Origin: Dendrophyllia cribrosa
Lineage: Eukaryota; Cnidaria; Anthozoa; Scleractinia; Dendrophylliidae
Reading direction: 5' to 3'
Length of the DNA: 64,000 nucleotides
Assembly (NCBI GenBank): GCA_024195265.1
Contig: JAJLRJ010000005.1
Coordinates: forward strand, 27,796,473 to 27,860,472
Each line of letters starts with the position of its first letter. The first letter of the stretch is position 1. A program made the position numbers and the translations under genes. Under the pieces are notes generated by a model. It searched no databases, was not told the origin of the DNA, and saw nothing but the letters and a program-made list of their open reading frames with translations. Below, piece after piece: positions 55,582 through 64,000 of the stretch.

Positions 55582-55587
55582 TTTATT
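55582..55587 (-). terminator. Poly(A) signal of the kinase gene
   Basis: AATAAA on the minus strand, 46 bases after the kinase stop codon. Confidence 0.6.
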
Positions 55588-55632
55588 CTAATGTGGCCCT
55601 CGTTGTTTGAACGTGTAAATAATATCAATCGT

Positions 55633-56256
55633 TTAGTTTACAACTTCTGTTTCCGGCAGTTGCCTTTTGAGGCCAGAGTCTTTGAAGTTCATTCTTCGAA
55701 ACTTCAACATGGCGCGCACGCCGCAAACTACCGCTGCAAAGTTCCTCCGCTGACCATGTTTCGACAGTGGCCGCGGCGCGTCCATTTGCATCCATGGATG
55801 CTTGAACGCCTCAGAAGCTGTTAATCTTTGACTTGGTTCTACAACGAGTAACCGCTGCACCAGATCTTTAGCTTCGTTTGACACGTTGTCCCAGTATGGC
55901 GAAGGCATTGAATAATGTCCTTGCAAAATTGATAGTAATAATTTCTCGTCGTTGCTGCTCCAAAATGGAGGGTAACCCGCTAGAAGAATAAACAAAATAA
56001 CGCCACAGGACCACATATCAACTGGCTGACCAATCATATCTTCCAAAATTGTCTCTGGCGCGAGAAATAGGGGCGCGCCGCTTGCAGCACAACGGATAGC
56101 ATCCGCGTTTTCAGGTAGCCTTCGCGCCAATCCAAAATCGGCGAGTTTCACAGTCATTCGATCCGAGTGTTTAGATCTGGTAAGAAGAAGATTGTCTGCC
56201 TTAACGTCTCGGTGTACAATTCGCTTTCCATGAAGATATTCTAGGGCTTGTAACAG
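55633..56256 (-). CDS. Kinase exon 2: C-lobe and tail
   Basis: TTCTTCCTACAG|CTGTTACAAGCC starts LLQALEYLHGKRIVHRDVK; ends ETEVVN and stop at 55633-55635. Confidence 0.92.
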   Translation of the reverse strand: MLQALEYLHGKRIVHRDVKADNLLLTRSKHSDRMTVKLADFGLARRLPENADAIRCAASGAPLFLAPETILEDMIGQPVDMWSCGVILFILLAGYPPFWSSNDEKLLLSILQGHYSMPSPYWDNVSNEAKDLVQRLLVVEPSQRLTASEAFKHPWMQMDAPRPLSKHGQRRNFAAVVCGVRAMLKFRRMNFKDSGLKRQLPETEVVN

Positions 56257-58635
56257 CTGTAGGAAGAAAGGATTGCATTCAGGAAAACAAACAGCATTTT
56301 TGGGTCAAATCTGTGTACCTTAACTCGTACACAAAATGTTCCTAAAACACAAGGGAAAGACTAATAAAGTGAATTCTCGAAAGGAGAAAAAAAAAAACAT
56401 GATTATTTTGAAAGGATTTTTCCAACTGTCACTCGGAAAGAATTGGAAGAAACACAGGTTCGATTTATTTTCTATTTGCATTATGTTTCCATCCTGACCC
56501 ATCTGCAGCCTGAGATACTTGTGTAAAGTTTCAGTGCAATAGTAAAGTAATTTGAAGCAAAAACTAAACCATTAGTTTTGGCTTACGATTATCAAATGTA
56601 AATGTGACTTTGATCAAAGGTGACACAGCCCCTAAAAGTTGCCCTTTTTGGAAACAGCCTGACATTTTTAAATATTGAACTAAATGAAAAACACCGTAAA
56701 TGAACAGATTCTCCATACTGAATTAATTTAGCAAAACTGTTACTTTTTATATTTCCTCAAGTTTGAAACAAATCTTTATTTTTCGGATTTTTGAAATCGT
56801 GACGCTCTTTCGAACAAGGGCTATTTATCAGAGGAGATAATAAGTTTGGCATGCCTTTACTGGGAAAGAAAACGCAATAAACAGACGCCGACATACGGTA
56901 TAATTTGGCTGTTTCATTTTGAAAAGTTCATTCAGTTATTGAATGATTGATAATATCAACCCTCTCCAGTCTTGACAAGTGAAACAATCGACTTATTGCT
57001 AAATGCGTTCCCCGGCACTTCAGCAAGTTCTATTTTCGATGCCTCGCGTGTCCGCTAATGTCAAAAATATTCCTAACGCCTACCGAAACCACAATATATT
57101 TGATAAACACATGTATTAATACAAATGAATTTGCCAAACGTTTCATGTAAAATCCTACAACTCCCACTTTTTTTGCGCGTAGTATTGGAGCGCGAATTTT
57201 CATTTGAACAAAACTGTTAGCCTATTACGTACTAAAAAAAGTTGTGCAATTAAGTATAGTATTTTATCTCGCTAGAAAAGGGCACAATCACAATTTTATC
57301 TCGTGACGTGTAAATGGGTGTAACATAATAGTAAACGAAGTGTATCTTTCGTCATCGTTTTACATTTCACGCTGGAAAAAACAAAATTGGAAACGGAAAC
57401 CTAGCCTTTTACTCCAAATGACAAAACAAAATTGGATTATTTATTATATCTGTAGCGGAAAATTAAACTGCTATATTTAGTTCTAAATCAGGCTTTATTA
57501 TCAACAGTTCTGATCCAGAAATGATTTGTTGGTTGTGACATACTTCCGACAGTCCCGTATCATGGGACTATCATATGTTGACTTACTAGAAAGGAGCGGC
57601 CACCTTATTGGTAATTGAACGGGATCTGCACGAGGCATCTTGTGACGTCATGGGTTGGAAAGTTCACCTGACATATTTTGTGACGCATGGTAGCAGTTGA
57701 GCACTTCCTTTAAATCTGAGAACGCTTTTTTCAGACCAAACAAACGAAAAACGTATCGGTTCAGTTGTGGAATTAATTGTGAAAATTTGAAATTTTAAAA
57801 GCCTTTTGCAAGATTGCAAGGCTTTTGGAATCGTTTTTGGAAGTCAGACAAATGTCTGACTTTTAGACCTTGATCATAAACAATATTCAAAATGGTTAAC
57901 ATTGAAATGTCCATGAGATCGAGAGGCATATCGATACTATTGCGTGCATTAACCCCATCAAGAAAAATCTAAAAACTCATTGTTAAAAATTTAAGGACAA
58001 TGGACAGCTGAAGATCCTGACAAGCTTTCATTTGAATGATCACACTGTAAGCCGAGTTCGTCCACGGACTTGAAACTTAGAACCTCAATACATTACTTTA
58101 CAAGACTTTAGGTATTACTTTGAGAATGAAAGGCTAACCGAGATGGAATCGAGCTTTTGACTTCATTCTTCAACAATCAAAACTTTAGCTAGGGGTAAAA
58201 TATCATGAAAAAAGATAAGATACTAGCAACAACAGCAATTGTGGAGTTAAATTCTCTTTGACTTACTTGTTTCATGATGGAGCGCGCTTGTTCTTCACTG
58301 TAGATTTTGTGTCCCACGATTTCATCAAATAAACTTCCTCCATCCATGTATTCACAAACAAGGTACAGGAAAGAATCGTCCTCAAAGGTTCTGTGCAACG
58401 AAACAATGTTTTCGTGCTCCAATCCTTTCCAAATCTCTATTTCGTCTTCAATGGCTTTCATTTCTGAGAAGTTCTGACTTCGTGGTAATTCTTTGACGGC
58501 AAACGTTTTCCCGCTTGCCTTCTCAAGGCATTTGTACACCTTGCCGAAAGATCCCTCGCCGAGGGGCTCTTGAATTTCGAACTCTTCCTCGAATTTGTGT
58601 TGTAAATTAGTTCCTTCGAAATATCGGGATGGCAT
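55633..58635 (-). CDS. CaMK-group serine/threonine protein kinase, two exons
   Basis: Minus-strand exons 58635-58267 (123 codons, KQ|GTAAGT) and 56256-55633 (CTACAG|CTG, 207 codons plus stop) give a 330-residue protein that is essentially one kinase domain. Visible: glycine loop GEGSFG (26-31), catalytic Lys48 in FAVKEL, hinge CEYMDGGSLF, HRDVKADN (138-145), DFG (163-165), activation segment ending LAPET (188-192), VDMWSCGVILFILLAGYPPFW typical of the CaMK group, and HPWMQM near the domain end. The tail (about 287-330) has a basic amphipathic stretch QRRNFAAVVCGVRAMLKFRR that could bind calmodulin or autoinhibit; this is inference. All catalytic residues are present. The exact subfamily is not assigned. 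The intron (58266-56257) contains a dispersed-repeat fragment. Confidence 0.9.
56485..56640 (+). repeat. 3' half of the AAAGGGGC dispersed repeat in the kinase intron
   Basis: TTTCCATCCTGACCCATCTGCAGCC, AACTAAACCATTAG, GTTTTGGCTTACG and the end GGTGACACAGCCCCTAAA match 8430-8593. Confidence 0.65.
56641..58188. other. Kinase intron, remainder
   Basis: No exon seen. Two small hairpins adjoin: AAAAGCCTTTTGCAAGATTG + CAAGGCTTTT (57797-57826) and AGTCAGACAAATGTCTGACT (57843-57862). Sequence near 58010-58130 resembles the ACTCCCA-type repeat interior (GAATGATCACACTGTAAG, GTCCACGGACTT). Confidence 0.4.
58267..58635 (-). CDS. Kinase exon 1: N-lobe
   Basis: The ATG at 58635 gives MPSRYFEGTN; an upstream in-frame extension lacks the expected promoter spacing, so this ATG is chosen, about 70 bases below a TATA box. 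Ends SIMKQ|GTAAGT. Confidence 0.9.
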
Positions 58636-58700
58636 TTTGAAAATTGACTGAAAACTGCACAACTCGGCTCTGATTATTATGAAATAACAGTGGCGAAGCC

Positions 58701-58710
58701 CCTTTTTATA
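58701..58710 (-). promoter_or_regulatory. TATA box of the kinase gene
   Basis: TATAAAAAGG on the minus strand, 66 bases before the start codon, placing transcription start near 58675-58680. Confidence 0.65.
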
Positions 58711-58740
58711 GCTGCAAGTCGTATGTATTTCTGGGATCAA

Positions 58741-60489
58741 ACGTCACATTTGAACCAACCAATCAGATTTCGCGGCAAATCAAGATAAGGCGTTTTAGTT
58801 TCCTTTTCCGTGGGTGGTGAAAAGGGGGCTGGGTCGCATTATTTTAAGCCATTTGAAGCGCTATTTACCAACATTTCAATAGTGCAATATCACAAAGGTC
58901 ATATGTGATCAGAGATCTAATCACAGAGGTTGCAAATTTTGTCTCTAGTAAACATGCGAACACGCTTTGCAAATGTACGATTGCACGATGTATTGAAATG
59001 TTTAATTCTAAATTTCAAATTCAACTTGATAACATTTTTAAGGGAACGAGATAACTTTCGACTTTCGTCTCAGTTACAAATGCTCATCGTTGCCGGCGAC
59101 TAATTACTTCCAGACGGTGTTTTTAAATGCCTTAAATTTCCGTCTTTCAGCAGTTACTCATGTGATCGAAAAAAAAAACAGTGTTTACATCAGCGCTAGC
59201 GTGTTTATAGAAGCGAACAGTCTCGATTCGGAACTGCCAGAAGAAATGGTATTTTCATTTGTGTTTTTGACAATAAAGCTGCCCTCTCTTTCCAGAAAAC
59301 TGCATTGTATGCTTTAAAAGACGAAATCATTATGTTGCAATACAGACCTTTGAAAGCGTGTACGCATAAAACAGAAATGTCTTTAATTCATTTTTAAATT
59401 GAGCAACACAGTCACTCGAGAGTAAACAGACCATATCCTGCTTAGTTGTATTTCTGTAAGATTACCCGGTCAGGTCAAGTTCTTTTTTGGTGATTTTAAG
59501 CGCTAACCATTACTCACACGGTTGAACTTGTTTTGAGCAAGAAATGCTACGACTGCTGTTAAAGTGGATCCCATTCAACAAGTTTCAGGTTTTATCTCTT
59601 GTATATACATATAGACACACACCATGTATAAATGTAAAATAACACGGCAAACTGATCCTTACGGCGGAGAAAAGATTGAGGCACACCATGTATTTCGTAT
59701 TAATACGTGTGGATTTTGCTGCATTCAGTTTATTCTTCGTTGAAAACAGGCACTATTGATCTTCTTAAAGGAGCTTCGCTCATCATGACGCGAAACGCTC
59801 TTTAGGACACCATAAAGAAAGTGATTCCTCGAGGGAAAGCAAACTCGCATAATTAGTTTTGAGTTTTGTAGCGATTTTTCCAGGACACAAGGAAAGAAAC
59901 TTGAGTAAGGAAAGAACTTGAGTGGCCTGGCCCAAAGACGGTTAATATACGTTAATAAACAAATATTAATAAAATATTTTTTTTACTACGTATATAGCAA
60001 TATTATTGTTAACACAACTGGGCCGTAATTGGTAGGTTTTCGTTAATACAAATGCGTTGTTGTTGTTGTTTTTTTTTGCTTTTCAAAGTGATACTAAAGA
60101 GTGGTTGTAAACGACATTTCAATAAACTATCTATGTATCCCTATCATTTTTCTCCGGCCGGGGGGTTTTAAAATCACCATGCATTGAGAGTCAAATGGGG
60201 CTATTTGCGTGCTCTGTGTTTCCAAATTGTAGATTGTCGTCCATGGCGGATCTTGACACTTAAAAATATACATTAGAAGATCTCCTGGTATTTTCGGTTT
60301 CTTTCCTTAGTTTCCTGTAACTGCTAATCGTCTTACATGTTAGATGTTCAGTATTTAATCCAATTAACATCACCTACTGTATAAGGTTCGGTTTTTTATT
60401 AGGTTTCCTGTATTACATCTCGAAGAATCTTCCATAACCCTCAGTAAAATGTTCATTAATGTAACACATTTTTTCAGCTGAGCAGATTA
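58741..60489. other. Upstream of the kinase; no gene
   Basis: Contains a partial AAAGGGGC repeat at about 59995-60115 (TTGTTAACACAACTGG, CTTTTCAAAGTGATACTAAAG). The 75-codon frame at 59090 shows no recognisable feature. Confidence 0.4.
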
Positions 60490-60712
60490 TTAAGGCTTTC
60501 ACTCCCAGAGTCAATTATGGTGACGGTACAAGTTTCCACCTTTTGTATCTGTGGACGAAATCCTATGGTACGACCATCAACACTGTTCAAATGAAACTTC
60601 TCCGGCAATACTTTCCTTTGCTACTATTTCGGTTATGTCAGTATTTTACAAAATGGAAGATGGAATTTTTCTTAAATTTTGATTTTATTTTATCTTGGGA
60701 TTTTAAGGGTTA
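60490..60712. repeat. Second copy of the ACTCCCA-type MITE
   Basis: TTAAGGCTTTCACTCCCAGAG at the left and CTTGGGATTTTAAGGGTTAG at the right form an imperfect inverted pair. The interior AATCCTATGGTACGACCAT and AAATGAAACTTCTCCGGCA matches the 22717-22930 copy in reversed order. Confidence 0.55.
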
Positions 60713-61639
60713 GGCACAGGAATTTAAAGGCTAGCCGGTATTTTCACTTTGAATCTCTTTTTCCCGTTGCAATTACTCAGTATCTCATACACTATCGAGT
60801 GGGATTTGTGTTAAAAACTGTGGACACTCACTGCCCAGTGGCGGTCTCTATTCATAGAGTATACAACAAAAAAGCCGTGCATTAGCATCAACCCAGCAAC
60901 AATTTTTTATCAAGAAATTTCGGTAGCGCACCATGCCCATATGCATTCCTTCATTCCTTTGCAAGGTGTTGTTCTTTTGTTGTGGGACAGGCGGGAAATG
61001 GATACATCAGTCTGGAAAAAAAGTAAAGTAACCTGTTTTAAGCAGATCGGATGCCCTTTCATTTTGATACCATATTCAAGCGAGCAGTTATAAGAGGTAG
61101 GGTTTTACGGGGTTGGAGAAAATATAGACAGAGTTAAAATCTTGATAATCTGATAACTGGCACTGAGCATGTCCGGCTTCTAGAAATAGTTGAAGCTGCT
61201 CTGACAGCAAGAGAAGATCATCTCTTGTGGCCGGATGAATGTTTTGTTCCTCGACCAAGTACGTGTCCACTCAGTGGGAGCATTTTAAGGACGTCCGTTT
61301 CCCGCGGTTTTCTAGAGAACGGGCTTCATTCTACGCACAGAAACGGGAATGGAATTTGCCAAACGTAGGCTGTCTTGCCAGTTCAACTTGTCTGAGAAAT
61401 ATTGTCTATACAGTAATGTACTATGCAAAGGACATTTCTTGCAAATTTCTGTTTCCGTAATCGTTGCGAGAAATCTAAAAACCGAGTTTACTCTACTTGC
61501 GAGACAAGTTGCACGACTGAACGTTATCTAGAGTAATAACGCTTCCAGGTGTAGTGGTCAACGTTTTGGGCCCGGAAAACACAATCAAGTCCTGAACATT
61601 AGCTTAGCCACTATCGTGATAAACCTTCCACTAATTAAG

Positions 61640-62040
61640 AATTGTCATAGGAGCTATATCCGCAAATAAAGAAATGTCGTCTGCACGAACATCCTGAAAG
61701 AACGTAATTACTACTATTTTGCATATCATCTCTCTCGCGGGATTAAAGCGAGAAAAAAAAAGAAAACTTAACCTTGAAACTCCTGCTATTAAAATGACTT
61801 CGACATAAGAGTTAATTAAAGGGTTACAGGGTCGCTATATCCGCAAATAAAAAAAGGTCGGCACGAACATTCTGCAAGAAAATTCCTGGAAAATACATAT
61901 CATCTAAATGGAAAACTGATGAAGAAATGACTTGGACATTAAGTTAATTTAATAAGAGGGTCATGAAAGAAGAGTCTACACGAACATACTGCGAGAACGA
62001 AATTCCTGCCAAATACTCCAAGATATCATCTCTCTTGATT
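61640..62040 (+). repeat. Degenerate tandem repeat, about 150-180 bp period, three units
   Basis: CTATATCCGCAAATAAAGAAATG + GCACGAACATCCTGAAAGAACG (61653-61697), CTATATCCGCAAATAAAAAAAGG + GCACGAACATTCTGCAAGAA (61834-61881) and ACACGAACATACTGCGAGAACG (61978-61999), each followed by AATTCCTG-like and ATATCATCT. Confidence 0.7.
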
Positions 62041-62044
62041 TAGT

Positions 62045-62120
62045 AATGCTCCACATAAGAACGATGGTAAACTTCATTGTTCTACGGCTTTGGCTCTTTC
62101 CCACATAGAACATCTTTGTC
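62045..62120 (+). repeat. Dispersed repeat shared with 38868-38945
   Basis: GTAATGCTCCACATAAGAAC, GTAAACTTCATTGTTCTACGG, TTGGCTCTTTCCCACATAGAA; only a few differences over about 75 bases from the copy in receptor intron 1, same orientation. Confidence 0.75.
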
Positions 62121-64000
62121 CTCACAATGTTTTTTTTTAGACAATTAACAACGGACGATCATTCCAAACGCGAAGGGCTGGAAATATTTTCTCTACATCA
62201 AAAAAGCGCTTTTATTTTATGTTTTCTCTTAAACCCGTCACCAATTCGTCAAATATTTGCTATTTTAAGAAAAACGACCACGTGACATGTCACGTGACTT
62301 ATAGGAATGCCAAATTTCGATTCAGTTCCATGCCCTGTGTTAAAGTTATCCTGAATAAACTTTTTTCCCTGATTAAAGTCTTTGACCCAGGCCTTAAACT
62401 ACTTGAGTATCCACCGGATAAATCACTTTCCAGTTAATAAAACAGATTGCATTATCCACAGAAAGGAGATAAATACAGTGAAAAGTGCTATCCACTAACC
62501 CTTTGAAAAACCGAGACCACTGATAGACCTGATAGAACTGATCGATATCTGCAGCGGATTGAATAGGCATTGGCAAGTTCTGCCCTCTCAGCTTCCGAGA
62601 AAAAAACACTCAGCCTCTTAGATGTTTATCGATTAACTACGTGAAAAGCTTCTTCCAGGTCATAGGAACGTTATGCTCGGCAGATGAAAAGGGCACGAAC
62701 TTCTGCCAAAGTGCTCAAGTTTCTGTCATATACACGTAATTTCATTTGGAACAAGCACGTGCAAAAGAAAAAAGTGTTGGAACAGTGCCGATAGAACTCT
62801 TAAGTGTTCAGAACCGCAAACGGTGAGTCTCCACTTCTCTTTTGGTCTTCAGTTCGTGCCAGTCTACCATTCACGAAGATTGGGGAATCGCATCGATCAC
62901 AACATAGGCTAAGACCACAATCGTGAAAGTTTTGAGCCTCCAATTCAGTTTCGTCCAGTTTAACATCAGTCAACTATATCATTTGCATATACTCAGTTTT
63001 AATTAACTCGGGGTCATCAGTTAAACTATATCCGTAAATGGAACTGTCGATGAGCACGATCGATCATTTTGAAAGAATTTGTTATTCCCAGTGTGATGTA
63101 TATGTCAACTGACCCTCTTGATTCCAGCACGTATAAAACAACAAATAGAGCGATTTTCGTATGACCTTGAAAAACGGTTCGGAGAGTGTTTGCGATTTGT
63201 TTCATCCGGTAATGATTGAACAGATCGAAACAAAAGCCTCGTTTCGTTTCCCGCGTAAACAACCCAAATAAACCAAGGGCGCACAAAGGCAGTGTAACGC
63301 ATTTTCTGCGTGACCATGTTTTGCGGAGTAACGTTAGTGGCTGTGTTCCACGTTATTTTTATCATTCTCGCGAATTTCAGTAGGACGTTTATTTGAAAGC
63401 ATTTTTTTATTCGCATTTGACGTGCACTGGACACTCTCGGCATTTTTAATTGTAGGGTAAAGAAAGAAGTCAACGCGATTTACATAATTCTCAACACGCT
63501 GAATTAACGCATCTTTGTGCGCCTTCAACCGTGCAATCAAAACACAGTCTCAATCGCGTTTTAGGTGAACTTCATTATTTTATTTGACCATGTTGCAATG
63601 TTTCAACCAAGATGAAACTTCGAGACAATGTTGTTCATATTATAAAGAAACGACCATAAAAGTTAAAAAAAAATCTATCTCGCGGTTTTTGAGTGAGCTT
63701 ACATGAAGTGTAATCTCACTCTATGTCATGGGAAGTGTCCGTAAGTCCGTGGTAGTCCAATCTTCGGGTTTTCTTCGGTATCACGGCGCCTGGTCTCGAA
63801 CAGATATTGTTTATTTCCGTACGAACGATGAGAGCACGAACACGCGAATATGAGCGAGGTTGAACATGAAGTGCTGCGAACTGATCCCGGATCATCCCGG
63901 ATAACGAACGACGTATTTTCGATATCAAAAACACGGAACGTGGAAGCAACCACGTTTTTTCGCCGTTGGAGAAAGAGAGGTAAGAGACTCGAAATTTACG
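62121..64000. other. No recognisable gene
   Basis: Short frames only (up to 122 codons at 63105-63473, minus) without recognisable motifs. GAGAAAGAGAG|GTAAGAG at 63969-63986 could be a splice donor of a gene continuing past the window, but this alone is not evidence. Confidence 0.35.

Noticed and set aside
54307..55633. Possible overlap of receptor and kinase 3' UTRs
   Set aside because: The first poly(A) signals are about 1.3 kb apart, so no overlap is needed; only later signals would change this.

Overview
The window is eukaryotic nuclear DNA: AT-rich, with intron-split genes, GT-AG splice sites and very many short inverted-repeat elements. Gene content (a Cys-loop acetylcholine-receptor-type channel, an animal sterol C-24 methyltransferase, a CaMK-like kinase) and the repeat style point to an anthozoan cnidarian, most likely a stony coral. 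That assignment is inference; no ribosomal or mitochondrial marker is present.

Layout. 1-26.7 kb: I find no convincing host gene. The stretch is filled with MITE-like elements, foldback repeats and long poly-G/poly-C tracts, plus one 1.73-kb element (20434-22162) that carries an unrecognised ORF with a SAP-like C-terminus between ATCGATGA-rich ends. 26.7-54.3 kb: a nicotinic-receptor alpha-type subunit gene on the + strand, nine exons joining in phase to 439 codons, with a 13.3-kb first intron and a 7.2-kb second intron. 41.27-46.63 kb: a sterol C-24 methyltransferase gene lies antisense, entirely inside intron 2 of the receptor. 55.6-58.6 kb: a two-exon CaMK-group protein kinase on the - strand, convergent with the receptor gene and with a TATA box. 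58.7-64 kb: no gene recognised, several dispersed repeats.

The most striking structure is in receptor intron 1. Positions 28241-37811 (9571 bp) are bounded by ~33-bp imperfect terminal inverted repeats beginning CACAGTAAA. The element sits in a host repeat whose uninterrupted copy 100 bp upstream shows a 2-bp duplication (TG) at the insertion. It has a subterminal tandem array at each end (111-bp period on the left, 94-bp period with 188-bp dimer alternation on the right). It also holds a decayed multi-exon minus-strand gene with a SAM-like N-terminus, and an internally deleted hAT element has jumped into it. CACAG ends and subterminal repeats suggest the CMC (CACTA/EnSpm-like) superfamily, but I could not see a transposase.

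The three host genes show no obvious common pathway. The nesting of the methyltransferase in the receptor intron and the kinase/receptor convergence are positional facts; any regulatory link is speculation. Exon boundaries were derived by hand from splice consensus and reading-frame continuity.
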